Part shown: piece after piece, positions 12,287 through 25,216 of the stretch | How positions within the stretch are numbered: the stretch's first letter is position 1 | How the letters are laid out: each line of letters opens with the position of its first letter | From: Balanoglossus misakiensis | Taxonomy: Eukaryota > Hemichordata | Direction: 5' to 3' | Assembly (NCBI GenBank): GCA_040954595.2 | Contig: CM082586.2 | Span: 5,270,001 to 5,334,000, forward strand | Length of the DNA stretch: 64,000 nucleotides | Notes under the pieces: generated by a model | What the model was told of the DNA's origin: nothing | Seen by the model: only the letters and a program-made list of their open reading frames with translations | Database searches by the model: none | Program-made: the position numbers and the translations under genes

Positions 12287-13709
12287 GATGCGCTGTTTGC
12301 CCGTGAGGCTGGGGACGCTTCAGGCTGGAAATAACGCGAAGAAGTTTACTGCTGACCCAAATCCAAGCGCAGGTAAAACTTGAAAAAGTAGCTTAAGCAC
12401 AACGTATAACCCTCTTGCGCATTCAGTTTACATACTCAAAAGTGTGACACAATTTAGGAAATACCGCTGACCAGAGAAATGGGCGGGTCTTTCAGAGGAG
12501 GGTCAACCTTTAGAAAATACGAACAATGCAAATACAGTGATGGGCTAGGCATGATGATATATTCACTGCCAAACCCTAATTCAGTCATTGACGAGGGAAT
12601 TTTCGGGTGGCAGTAGAATCGACTAGAAATATTAAAATTCAATTTTACCCCTGTGCTATTAACACGCGCAAGGGACGCGACAACACCCGGGATTGCTGTT
12701 CACCCAAATAATTCAACTAAAACTGATACGAGTTTCATAAATATAATTAAAAATGCGTTTTGATCAAGCTTTTATTCAAATGAGATATAGACTCTAGATT
12801 TATTTTTGAAAGATAATTCCGAATTGCAGAATCGTAAATACAATGTTATGTATAGGGAAATAGTTTTCAAGCCAACATGTGATTTTTCAGGTAAGTTCAA
12901 TAAGACACAAAAATAATGAAAACATTGATTCCTTGAAATTAAATAAAAACACCAAAACATGAAAACAAGGCAACTCACAACGACAAATAAATTAAGAGTT
13001 CTATGACCAAAGTGTGTTAACCATCAAGGGCGTGGCAGTGTGGGCTTGTATGTGCGGAAGCGAAATTCCATAATCTGTCAGACAACGGGTCTTCAAGCAC
13101 ACGATTTGGCTCCAGCCAAATAAAAAAAGATTCGGCAAACTCACCACTTTTTAACCATAATTAAAATAAACAATCCCTCTCCAAAATATATACTCTGTCT
13201 AAAGGCTAATACTTATATGTCTTTCTTGTGTTGATTTGGATACATTTGACCCGTAATATCTTATGAGTATTTTTGTTGTATATGTCAATGTAGCTACACG
13301 TCCAACAACAAGAGCCTGTGTTTCGAATTTGGCTCTTGTAAATAGTGCGTCCCATCCGTGCCAAAACAATAATTTTGACATGGACCGGATGCCATAGTGT
13401 GACATTATGAAAATGCTCAAGTTGATTTAGCACATATACTTGTGGATATAAGAGCACAGTGTTGCAAAATATATAAAATTGTTCAAGTATGTTCACTTCT
13501 CTCTACATCAAGTAGGTTTTTACTTCGTGCTAGGGGGTAAAGGCACTGTATGATAATTGCATTGTAAAATGGACGACAACTCTAACTGCATTTCGTGGCT
13601 TCCTTTTGAACATGGCAAAATCGGCCATCTTGAAATTGTGTCGACCACGTGAGATTTTCATCACTCGCCTAGGTAGCAAAAACCTATTCAAGGTAGAGAG
13701 AATTGACGA
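12287..13709. other. Spacer between ST-A and ST-B
   Basis: This 1.4 kb holds the 5' leader and promoter of ST-A and the 3' untranslated region of ST-B. A minus-strand AATAAA (TTTATT, 12771-12776) lies about 930 bp below the ST-B stop. Nothing else is recognised. Confidence 0.5.
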
Positions 13710-16700
13710 TCACGTCGTAGCGCAGGACCCAACGTGTAACCTGATGATGCCTTTGTTGTGTAAATCGACATACGACTGAAACTCTGCGGATATGTCGTGA
13801 TGTCCGATGGCCAAGGGTCTTGCTTGTTCATCAAAATAATGATATAAGAGTGGGCGTCCATCTTGATCTTCTGCGAAAGGCCAGTATCCATAGAGATGAA
13901 CCTCTTCACACATGCTCATTGCAGAGGTCAGGAGAATTAGCCCTGCGTAAATTAGAACAACAGAAGTTGCATATAAGGGGAGAACCCTTTGATTTATGTG
14001 TGGTGTATAGAGGATATTTTATAGTGACGTTTGGCGTTGACAAAAAATATTACAATTCAAAATGGCTTCCTGTCGGCCATATTGGATCATATCGTCATGA
14101 AGATATATGTGAACAAGATCAATAAATGTCATCGTCTTGGTCATACCTGTTGTTAAGCGTAGTTCCGAGATGTTATGGTGATTTTTCCAATACTGCCGGA
14201 GCAGAATCATGTGATCTGGGTGTGGAAAGACGGCCGAAAGTTTGGTTTTTCGGTTCAAAATATCTTGCGCCTTGAAGGAGAGACTTGCACACCAGTAATA
14301 AGTAAACGCTGGCAGGTACACTGCAGCATTTCCGTATTCGTGTGCCATATATTGTCTGAAAGGCTTCCTTCTCGTTCGACTTAGCTTACTGTACCTGCAT
14401 TGAAATAAGAAAAACACGACAGTGATTCACGGTCCCTCAGTTCGACAAAACGTATATCCTTGTATTTCCGTTGGTACATGTATATGGAGTTGTCAAAATC
14501 CAGCAAGTGGGACAAGAAACGTGTATAATGTTGCACCTTTGTGACTTAGTGCATAATTTATCGACTTCATAGTGTAGCGCAGGCAGCGATGGGAATGGGG
14601 GCAAGGGACCAGACTACCAACCAGATTGATTCTTACCAACGGAAGTACGAGGATGTAAGGTCACACAGGGGTCATGAAAATGGCAAATTGTATACAACCG
14701 TTACAGTTAGGCCAACGGTTCAATATACGAAATAAGAATATCATAACACAAGTTTTTAAAATCTAATTTAAAGTGTACCCACTTCAATTTCAGGATGGAT
14801 GGATTGCACGTGACAAGGTTCGTCTTCGAGCCGACGTCTTTACTAAACTTGCGCACGGTAGCAAGATTGTACCTGAAATGTGAGACAAAGAATAACAGCA
14901 TACATACATTAATTTCCATCAGGTGTTTTATGTAGATGCATTGTGTTAAATTTCACTCGTTCATTTACTCCAAAGAGAAGATAATCTTGCTATTTCGAAC
15001 GAGCAATAAGGGACACAAGTACATCCTTTTTCATAGGCAAATACAAAAGTCTGCGTTTGGAAATAGTTTTAGTGAGGTTGACCAACGTTTTATCAGCCAA
15101 TCGCAGCCATAAAGACTAAATCCTGTTACTTTTAAATTATAGCAGTCACGCGAGTCTCCCTGTGTCCAAGTATCTAATGTGCAATTCTTATCATTTCCCG
15201 GTAACCACATTGTTACTTTTTGACTGCAAAACTGATTAAAATGTCGACCAACGGCCCGGAAACTTTTTATCGGTGTTTATTTTGTTGTTAATAAATATTC
15301 GGATCACCCGACCGAGAAATATGTAAGATATGAGAACTTGCCTTATCACGAAGTCAGCCTTGTCTATGGATTGACCACATTTGCTGTCCAACAGAACCCC
15401 ACTGCTTCCCACTAAGCTACATTTCTTGAAGGATTGTTTACGATAAGGCATTGTCTGGAGAGAGAGAGAGAAAGAGAGAGAAAGAGGGAGAGAGAGAAGG
15501 CGTGGAAGATATGTGTTATTGTATAAGCTTATATTCATTGGTGTGACAACTATACAGAACCAACGATGGGCATGTACGTTTATCAGGACCGTAGCTCGCA
15601 GGGGTGGGGGTGGGGCATCTATCCTCCGGGGATTTTGCACGCTGGTCTTCAAGAGTTGTATCAAGAAAGCATCAATTAAAAATATGACGATTTGTATTCT
15701 TTCCAACAAGAACCTGTGTATATCTACGATAATAAAATGTTTACATGTTACTGTACTGACTTCGATAGTGTAGATCAATAAGTTTTTTTTTAAATAGCGA
15801 ATTGAAAGTTGAACACCACACAGCAACCTGTGGTGCGTCCCCACTTTCCTTTCACTGCATTGTAACTTTTATTGTTTCGTTTGAGTATGTGTGTGTGAGC
15901 ACGTGGCCGGCGGTTTTACCTGGACGTTCAACAGTGCACGTAATAAATGTCAATCAGGTCAAAGATATCAGGTATGTCCAAAATAAGCATTTCCAAGAAA
16001 CTGCGTTGTGTCCAGCAATCTATTTTGACTTGTGTCAACAAACAAACAGGAAATGTCATAGTCTGCAGTTTTACATGGACGTTGAATTGTGCACGGTCAG
16101 ATATCAAGTCTCAAGTATGTCCAAAATTGGCAGTTCCAATAAAATGCCTCGTGTCCAGCGATATATTTTGAATTTTGTCAACGAATAAACAGGAAAAGCT
16201 AACCTTTTCGCATTAAAAAAAACAATTTGGTAGTTCTGATGTCGCCATTAGTATCAACAGAGTCAATTTATATACATTGTAGATCCCTCGTATTCTCTGG
16301 GCTGAAATACTGACTATAGTACATGTACTTGACACATCTGTTTACAGAATACAAAAATGATCACCAAATTGGCAAGTATTTTTCTTTGCAAAATACATGA
16401 CATCTGCAATTCATACCGTAGGCAATTCCGGCTAAAAGTGTAAAATAATATGAGATGAATATGAAACAATAGGAGGTGATTATTACCTCTGGAAATCTGT
16501 CATATATATGCTGGGTGATATTCAAATGCTTCCTTTGCTGGGCATCAAAGCTTAAGTACTCGTTGAGTTTCACATTAGCCTTCGTTGTCAAAAACAGTTC
16601 ACTTGTCTTGCAGTTCGCCTCCAGACTTGATCTAGAGGGGGAGGAGGTAAACAAAAATTGTGAATTTCAATAACGAGTAGCAATTAATAAACAGACAGCT

Positions 16701-19700
16701 AATTCATAATTACGAGATCAATAAGTCCTTATAACAAGTCAAGGTATCTCGTAATCAAGCGAATATACATCGTTATTGTGCAAAATAGATATGCAATAAT
16801 TACAACCAAACATCGCCTCACTCCGCGGCTATTACATACGCAGACGTCCATGATCATATCACAGCTAATATTGACTATCGCATATCAGTTACTGTGTGCA
16901 AAGTTTGATTTTCTCAACTTATCAGAACAGATAACCACTACCACATGCTGTCTACACATCATAAAACGACATTAAAGTTTGAACACCGATAAACTTTTAA
17001 AAATACACAACATCGCTCGCGAGGTCGGTCATTTTTTTTAATCACGTAAAATCCAAAAGTCTGCTTCCGGCTTCATTTTGAATTATTACCAAGAAAGCAA
17101 GTTCCAACGTGCTCATGCAGTGTGTCAGTTTTTATTAGCACCGCGTGCAACGTGGCGATAATTGATCAAGATTTTGACAGACTAATTCGTAATAACCAGG
17201 TAATTATCCAGTACGTACGCGAAAATACATCATAATTATGCAAAATATATAACAATAACTACGCTTTAATGATCTCACTATAATCACTCTCGCATTCTAA
17301 AACCTATGATAATTATAGACCATTTTTTTCATAAAGAAATCAAAGAAAGAATATTGATTTATGGGTGAATTTCGTGTAACGTGGCGATAATTTATCCAAA
17401 TGTTGTCAGATACCCGCATATGTGTATATTCAGCATTCCTATTGTGCAAAATCTGTACACAAATCCAGACTATAATTCATTTCTCAACAATAGCAGTGAC
17501 TATTGCAAGCATACAGACTATGTTGACAATCAGAGTACTGGTTATACGTATACTGGAATAGAACAAGCAATTAGTTAATAAACATAACAAAAAGACTGAA
17601 ATTAAAGCCAAAAGATACAGCTAATGTCGCTTTAACTCACTGGTTGATAGGGAGCTATACAATAGAAAATATCGACGGTGTCGTGACAAGTTGCAACGGT
17701 CATGTCAATATGTTGAATAGAAAGTATTTAACAACACTATGAGGGTTATTGACTATAGCTCTTTATCACCTGAGCACACACGTATCATTCATTCGCGTGG
17801 ATTCATGTGATGTTTTCATTTTCGTTTATTACAACATTAGATTTGGTTGAATGCAATATTACAACTACTGTAATCGAATATGTGACTGTGGTGGAGAATA
17901 GTGGAGGTTCGTGTGGGTGCGTGTGCGTGCGTGCGTGCGTGCGTGCGTGTCTGTGTGTGTGAAGTTGGCGGTTAGTACAGTGCACCAAAAGTGTAGTTAC
18001 ATTGTTCATATGTGTGGACACAAATGAAAAAACACGCCGCGGTGTCATAGGTAATAAAATAAACATCACGTTCTGTAGTCACAAACAACTACCGGGCCAA
18101 ATCCGCTGCAACAGTAAGCCAGACTTCCATTAACCAGTTTCAACGAGCTCAGCAAAGCTGCCATTTTAACCTTCCTAAGTGGCACAACCTTGCCGGACCA
18201 CAGTGGTCGGTGTTTGACACCCGCACTAACAAAACCCCCACCTTGTATAGGTCAGCCCCGAATTGTTCTCGCCGGCTATGGAAAGCCACGTCAATGGCGT
18301 GATTGTCTGAAACTCATGGTCGATTCAATGAGACGAAGGAATCTGTGCAAAAATTTCAGTGGGCCATTTTGTCTTTGGGGGACGGACAATGACCTTGCTT
18401 CTATAGTGGTCATGACTATATACGAGAAGCCGTTTAGTCTCCTGACGAGCGAGTCCAGTGACTCACAAAACAACGTCGTGGAGAATATACCGCCTCGCCT
18501 ACCGTTTCTCCAGCTACCCTTATTTTAAACGAGAACTGATATATACACGTCCTTGGCCGTTCTTTTGGTAGATATTTTGTATTAGAACCTATACCTCCTC
18601 AATAACGTAGGAGATTCTGAACAAAACTAATTGTATTTGTCACAAGAAAACAATTTCTAAAGTGACTCCGGGAGAAGGGGGTCGTGGCCATGCCATTATA
18701 AGCACAGAAAATCAGAAGGGTCGACTAGTCTCCAGCCGGCCAATCAAAGGTCACCTTCATCGTTTGGCATCTTTTGTGTAAATTTCAAGAAAATGGCAGT
18801 ATTGTAACAGCGTTTTCTTGAAATTCTATATAAGGCTATGGGATATGATAGCCATGCACTGCACCTGGGTATGCATTTCACATTGTGTTTCCGTTCCCCG
18901 AAGGTTGTGACTCCTGCGTCACCGATAAATGACACCGTGTCAACAAGTCTCGCCTCGGATACATTACCCGAATAAACTATTTTTTAAACCGGGTTATCAA
19001 CGCCGCTAAACTTCAATTAAAAAATCAAGAACAAGATAACTGCTTGTCGGGCTGGCTACCAATTACTGAACTACAGATGCGAGTTAAAAATTCACTATTT
19101 GGTCAGAATCGGCCGATCCCTCTGTTAGTCGTATACAATCAAATCATGCATGACCATTGACCTGCCCAGCCTGTGGTTATAGTAAAAAAGGCGGCTTTAG
19201 CTTAAGTTGGGATAAACGGGTCAAGGATTTTGGCTGCCTGTGTTTTACATCCTCACAATTTTCATGGAAACTGCCCTCTAGGCAGCTTCCCATTACTTTG
19301 ATCTCACTTGTTCCCGACCCTGTTCAAGCACCTTCAAGTAATCCCTTTGACATATAAGACTTTCTGTTGAAATGTCCGATGCAAATCACAGCTATTGGGG
19401 CAACAGCAATGATACACTGAACACCCAAAGTTATACGTTTCACTGCAAATATATTTGTCATACAGGAAGAAAAATAATATCATAGAACAAGCATTGAAAC
19501 TTAAATGTTACTAGGGTTCTTACTTAAATATTGTAATGTCCTCAAGAAACTTGTATCAGTTCCGCGGTAATATTACACACGTGGTGAACGGACGCGATAA
19601 TTCAGTGTTCCTTGAGTTCTCTGCACCAACCCGACGATGGTTCACGCTGGCGTGCTGCTTTCTCATAAAGTTCTTTCCTGAAGTCCTCTCAGAAGAAATT

Positions 19701-21164
19701 AACAGGTTCACTTCACTTACAGTTGCTGGCGTAGACATGCATTTTAAGTCCGAGAGCAACGCTGAATTCAAACCAACAGGACATACCCGACGTGCTGAAC
19801 TTCAACACCGAGCTCACACGTGGATTACAAGATACCAGTCCCCGTCGCTCATGGCCGAGTGCAACTTGTCTGTTTTCTGTTCGGCTCACGCCACTTGACT
19901 GCCGTTGCCGAGAGTCAAAAATCAAAAACCCTTACGTAATATTCAAAATACCCAGGTGTACGGCTACTACAGCTAATGCTATGTTAATGACGTACACCCT
20001 TATTGTTCATCCACCACTGATATTTAAATTAATTAGCCAAGTAACTGTAAAAAGGTAAAAAAATCATTTATGTTTTGGATACAATTTTGTCCTAAAATCC
20101 AGACCTGAATGAGTCGGCATTGTTGAAAACTAAGTAAACACATTCGGTGTGTGACACCCCCCCCCCTCCCCCATTCGCAGTTTCGTTGGAACTGGCCGCT
20201 CCGTTAGCAGTAATCAGGAAGTTACTTAGTAATGTTAGTCAAACATGACGTCTCGTGTTGCGCGCTAAGTCACGCGCTGCACGAGTTGGCAAACTGACTT
20301 AACAACGAAAAATTCTGCGTAGTCATGTTTCCTTGTGTAAAAGTGAAAGCGGCAAGAGTACTCCATAAGTTTTACACAACTTTGACTGAATCCATTTACC
20401 CTACGAGTTCTCGCATGTAGTTCATAGGGGGTTGATACAAGAGAACAAAACAAATCTCACCTGAACTCATTCGCCGCTGTTGCGTTAAATGTCCATTCTC
20501 GATCCTGGATTCTTTTTAACATAGTTTTGGCCATCGATGCTGTTACTGAACCACCTTCCGTCTCGTCTGTCTTTGTTCTACTTTTCCAAATTGCAGTTCT
20601 CCTCGATATATTGAAAGTGGCACTGAAATTCGCTTTTGTGTTGTACAGTTTAGGAAAACTAGTGCCGTTCTTAGTTATTTCTACGGAGGGCTGTTTTGAC
20701 TCCCTAGTCCTCGTTTTGCGCATATCAATCACATGAGTTTTAATCCGGCTCTTTTTTGGAGTTGGCACTTTCCTCTCGACCATTTCCGCCGACACCTCCC
20801 TTAATATGTTACCCAGTTTAGTTATATTATCCACTATTGATAGAACGGTTTCCGGCACAACCGCTTTGACGAAAATATGGTCTGCTTTTTGAGCGCCTCT
20901 CGGCTGAGACACATTATCGGTTTTAACCGTCGTGTTGCTCATTACACCGACGGCGTCAGGGATGACGAAATCACCAGCGCTCCAGTTGCTGGTGTCCAGC
21001 TCGTCCTCCGCAAGGGCAAGAGAAGTGATGTAAGCACGTGTTCTCCTTGAAATTGAGTTGTATCTTTCAGTGTTTGGATCGGAAGCCAGCAACATCAGAA
21101 GGATCATGTAGTTGCTAAGTCCAATGAAAATCAGCAGTAATAGTGTCACTGATCGTGCCTGCAT
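13710..21164 (-). CDS. ST-B: alpha-2,8-sialyltransferase-like (GT29, ST8Sia-type), longest stem
   Basis: Exons 20461-21164, 16487-16631, 15342-15454, 14783-14872, 14147-14394 and 13710-13942 join in frame to 510 residues, the longest of the six. Exon 1 (235 aa) has an anchor near residues 6-28 (LLLLIFIGLSNYMILLMLL) and a long Lys/Thr/Ser-rich stem ending NWTFNATAANEFR. Motif L is about 284-351 (KKCSLVGSSGVLLDSKCG, DKADFVIR, DVGSKTN, TCNP). Exon 6 carries motif S (MSMCEEVHLYGYWPF), motif III HYFD and motif VS HHDISAEF. I chose the ATG at 21164 because it aligns with the start of ST-A and because a TTTTTCAG acceptor lies 15-20 bp upstream, making the longer frame unlikely. Intron 1 is 3.8 kb, far longer than in its paralogs. 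Intron 3 uses a GC donor. Motif L has Ser instead of Asn (VGSSG). Confidence 0.86.
15340..15341 (-). other. Non-canonical GC splice donor, ST-B intron 3
   Basis: The minus strand reads GATAAG then GCAAGT at the exon 3 end. This is the classic strong GC-donor context, at the same intron position as the GC donor of ST-A. ST-C to ST-F have GT here. Confidence 0.82.
15455..15501. repeat. (GA)n/(CT)n tract in ST-B intron 2
   Basis: About 45 bp of GAGAGA with AAAG interruptions immediately upstream, in gene sense, of ST-B exon 3. Read on the minus strand it forms the polypyrimidine tract of that acceptor. Confidence 0.85.
15913..16197. repeat. Imperfect tandem duplication (about 140 bp unit) in ST-B intron 2
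   Basis: Copy 1 (15913-16054) and copy 2 (16068-16197) share the same ordered blocks: GTTTTACxTGGACGTT, GTGCACG, ATATCA, GTATGTCCAAAAT, a GTGTCCAGC block and a final AACAGGAAA. By eye they are roughly 70-80% alike with small gaps. Confidence 0.7.
16632..20460. other. ST-B intron 1 (3.8 kb), no internal gene
   Basis: The whole interval lies between ST-B exons 1 and 2. It contains degenerate AT-rich repeated blocks at about 16770-17550, a GTGC/GT microsatellite near 17911-17961 and a poly-C tract near 20157-20171. Its open frames have no recognisable domains. Confidence 0.6.
17911..17961. repeat. (GTGC)n/(GT)n microsatellite
   Basis: GTGCGTGC units followed by GTCTGTGTGTGTG, in ST-B intron 1. 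Confidence 0.9.
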
Positions 21165-21550
21165 GATGAACTTGTCAGTCTGAAAAAAAAAATTGTAAAA
21201 AAATATTTCATCATAGTCAAGTTCTGTCCGCCGTAAAAAAAAACTTATTCCGAACAATCAACGATTACTATAAACGCTTCTGCGTGCAAGCAATCTCCAA
21301 ACGTTATGGTGTTAAATTCACTGGTGACGTCCACATCTGAAATTATGTCCGTAAAAAATAATGTAGTGTGAACATTTTACGGAACGATGCGATGTACATG
21401 TACCAATACCATGACATTGTTCAGAATTTAGTAGTGCGATTCAATCGCTAAACAGTTGTTGTTTTCGTGAAGCCTTCGGGGTTGAATATTTTCCCATAGG
21501 ATGGGCTTCCCTCAACCGTTGACGTACAAAATGTACTATCAAAACTGGGC

Positions 21551-21579
21551 ATGGCACACACACACACATACACACACAC
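21551..21579. repeat. (CA)n microsatellite
   Basis: About 29 bp of ACACAC with one T interruption, upstream of ST-B. Confidence 0.85.
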
Positions 21580-22985
21580 GTTGCCAGACTTTGCTTCAAA
21601 TTGAAATTCATTTTGACGAAATGCGAGAAGTACTTACGATGAGCTTTGCTTGATAATGTCAGAACCGCCTCCTACTGGACTCCAGACTACGACAACACTT
21701 TAAGGTCAACTGCTCCCTGCGTCCTTCGCCTGTTGAGAAGCTTAGCCGTAGAGTGTCCCGAGACGATAATGTATATCAAAGGCGATGGGTCACGTTGGGT
21801 CCCCGCACTGTAAATCACCTGACCTAACAAGAGTCGTGACCTAGGAAACTATTGTAGGCGTGGACACAGAATACGACCGTGTACATGTACATGCATATAG
21901 TTACCTGCAGTCCAGCCGAAGCCGTCAAAATTTTGCATTCAATCTTACAATTTAGCTTTGGACTGTGATAATCATTAATTTGGTGGCCTGGTATAGACGT
22001 TCTTTAAACTCGGCACTATCTCTGGACTTAATGAAGAGCAGAAAGGACGAAGAAGCCAAAGTTCTCTGACCTCACAGTATCCGGCTATAGGGCTATAGAC
22101 TATACAAAGCCACGACTTTGAAAAACACCAACATCTCATTACAACGGTATAAAGTGGATTTTTCCCATGTCGTAAAAGGTGGGGGGAGGGGAGGTTAAAC
22201 ATAAGTGTCACTAATGGCGTACTGTTATGAGGAATGTCAAGATACACTATTTGGGTCAGAGCTTTTACGAAATTAACGCGATGCTTATAACAATTCAAAT
22301 TCTGACAAAAGACTCAAGGGCGTGTTCTGCTAACCAAGTGCATTATTAGGTGTGTTACGCTTTCATTAACGTGGAAAATCATTGGGCTATCCCATTCCCG
22401 TGAGATCGCGAGATATTTGAGACAATATGCAGAAAACCTAACTATACATCAACAGGTGTGTACTCTGTGAGACACACTTGCGATATTTTACGATTTCACG
22501 ACAGCCTTTCAAGTCACAAATTTGAAACGCCCTCTATTCGAGAACAAAAAATCTCAGTTCACTGAACTACGAACACAGTAGTGATTTGTAATTGTGAAAT
22601 TGTGTGTTTATAATTTTGTCTCCAGATAATAGCCATGCCTTAGTCGGTTGGATAGATTAGTTAAAAGTAACTGCTCTCAAATCAGAAATCAGATAAAAGC
22701 CGTGCAGTTATATTATAAACTGCTAAATTTAACAATCGCAAAGAATCGGGGCAGATGGTGGCACATACTTGCTAGAGAACGTGCAGATACTAATTGTGGA
22801 AGGTCACCTTGGGTTTTGGAAGACGCCTAAACATTTAAAGGGGAGGTAGTAGGTGAATGTCCGGGGAAACACTTATTTTTCAGTGGCCATAATTATAGGT
22901 CTGGTTTTCTCAAAGTGTGATTGATGTGCTGACGTCATGGGTCACAACGCTCTTAAATCGTGACAGAGGGTGAACATTCCAATTA

Positions 22986-23154
22986 GGGAGCCGTCATTAT
23001 TTACGGCCTGGGGGTCGGGGGAATCATAGGGGGGGTCACTCAAAATTTCTGTGTTATAAAGGGGGGTTACTCAGATTCCGCATGCTTGGCAGGGGTTACT
23101 CGAGTGAAAATCCTCCGCCCCCCCCCCCCCAGGCCATAAACAATGACGGCTCCC
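22986..23154. mobile_element. MITE-like element with about 29 bp terminal inverted repeats and TTA target-site duplication
   Basis: The left end GGGAGCCGTCATTATTTACG is mirrored by the right end CAATGACGGCTCCC. The inverted complementarity continues inward (GGCCTGGGGG against CCCCCAGGCC) with a few mismatches, giving about 29 bp arms. The element is 169 bp and flanked on both sides by TTA. A three-base TWA duplication and short non-coding body are typical of non-autonomous PIF/Harbinger elements. The superfamily assignment is inferred from the duplication and length only. Confidence 0.72.
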
Positions 23155-24779
23155 TTAGATGGAGGCGAAACTACTAGTGCGTCATAGTAGGTTGTCCGCG
23201 CACTCTGAACATGCTTTGTGTAGAAAATATTTGTCTGAGTCAGAGACAGGCGTTCTAACTCGCTCTGAACTGCTCCACTGGGCGATTCTGCCGTTGGTAA
23301 TAACACCGCGTAGCCCCGACTACAAGAAAAAACAAAACACGGCCGAGAGAGTGATGAGGTCGTGGACCTGCAGCTATTCGTTAACTGCGTCTACAACCAT
23401 TTGCATGACAATGTAAAAGTAAAAGTTTGACGTCACATTGACATTTTTCAAGTCAATCTTCAAACGACTTCTGTCAGCCAATCCGGGCATAGACGTTGCG
23501 AAATCATGTAATGGACACTTGGTTTTTATTTTGTTCGTTCGGATGATTACATTAGCATCAGAAAATTCAGTCGGGTTGAGAATCCGGTGCGCGATATTAC
23601 CGGTCATGGCTGGCAGATCAGAGAGTAAATGGTGACGTATTCTTGGGTGACAACGAATGGCAAGCGCGGAGACAAGAGCAGTGGGAATGGATAGATCTGG
23701 CAGCAGGTACCATTGCAGTGCACAGAATAACCGAAAGATTCGAGACCGCCTCTGAATGGCTCCGCGACTCAAAAGTAATTATACTGGTAAAAAGGGTCAC
23801 GGACAATAATATTTAATGTTCTCTTTCTTTACTACACGATAGTTAGTCAAATAATTACAAGTACTTGCATTTTCAGACTTTCTGAAGCGTCATCCGTTTA
23901 TCCCTACAAAGTAATCGGATACCTCCCCCTCGATCAAAAACTTAGCGCATTCCAGTTTCGTAGCCTGGCCACTTAACACCAAAGAAACTGACGAATAAAA
24001 TGTTTTCTTATCGGCGCCGCTGTGATAATGCCATTGTTCGTGTGTCCCAATTCATTTCAATTGGTCCGTGGGAAAGGCGAGACTTCATTGATGACGGCAT
24101 AATACCAGGTGTATCGCCGCGCCGGTCCTATCTCGAGGTGTGGTTATCTAACAATGAACGCGCCAAAACGGTCCCAACGACCACCAACGGGGCCAAAATA
24201 CCTTCAATTCCGTTTTAAGTCTCAAGCTCGGATCAGTTCCGTCGATTCCACCATTTCATCGATTAACTCCGAAGTCTAACGGGTCCAGAATTCTTGAAAA
24301 TCTATCGCATGTTTCTTTGAAATTGATAGGCTTATATTTACACACAGAACCAGAATCCGAACCCGAATATGAAGACGAGACACCAGAGCGCCGCCATGGT
24401 TCGCTTCACTTGATTTACTACGTTGTGATGTCGTTATTTCCAAGGTACATGTACTTTTTGGCCTGATATACGCATGGAAAGACTAATATAAAAAGAAAAG
24501 AAAAATACAGTACTTGCATTGTGGAGGACGGGACCAAATACGGACACTGGAAGTGATTTGTGTGTCATTTTATTAACCAGAGTCTGGGTTATTCTCATTT
24601 AAATCAGGCAATATTTCACACTTTTGTAAGTCTCTCATGTGGTTGCGTGATCAGTATATTAACCTACTTAGGAATGTTTTCGTTGTGTAGTCAACGTGTA
24701 CCATGATACCACACGTATTAAGGAGAAGCTTATGTTCACTATTGTGCTGTGTGTTCAGAGATGGGGACTGAGACAAAGA

Positions 24780-24870
24780 CAGAGACGTACAGACAGACAG
24801 ACAGACAAATAGACAGTCAGTGAGTGACACAACAGGCAGACAGACAGACGGACGGACAGATAGAGACGGG
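24780..24870. repeat. (GACA)n-rich tract
   Basis: Imperfect ACAGACAGACAGACA array with GGAC variants. No gene overlaps it. Confidence 0.8.
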
Positions 24871-25216
24871 CAGACCGAAAAACTCGCAGCTGCAGGCGTT
24901 ACGACAAACACTCTCGGATCACGAACATAGTACACCTTTAGTAAAATTCTTTGTCGGCATCCATTTCCACAAAGCTACGCAATCCGTACGTGAGGTAAAA
25001 AAATATGTATTTCTTATAATAAACTGGTTATTTATCAAAGGTCTCAAAGTAAAAATAAATATCGATTTCTCGCAATAAACCAATTTATTTGTCAGATGTC
25101 ACCAAGTACCGTTGATAAACGGTTTTATATTATCTATGTGTTTCCATATCCTTGCCCGCCTTAGTCCTCAAAAATCCGTATAAGAAACGTCATCACAAAC
25201 AGTGCACCTGGTGACG

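Larger units (their letters stand above)
21165..25216. other. Spacer between ST-B and ST-C with a MITE and simple repeats
   Basis: This 4 kb carries the ST-B leader, a CA-rich tract (21551-21579), a MITE-like element (22986-23154), a GACA-rich tract (24780-24870) and the probable 3' untranslated region of ST-C, with a minus-strand AATAAA at 25084-25089. No coding exon was recognised. Confidence 0.55.

Noticed and set aside
21165-21257. Longer ST-B N-terminus starting at 21257
   Set aside because: A TTTTTCAG acceptor lies between that ATG and the one at 21164, and the 21164 start aligns with the start codon of ST-A.
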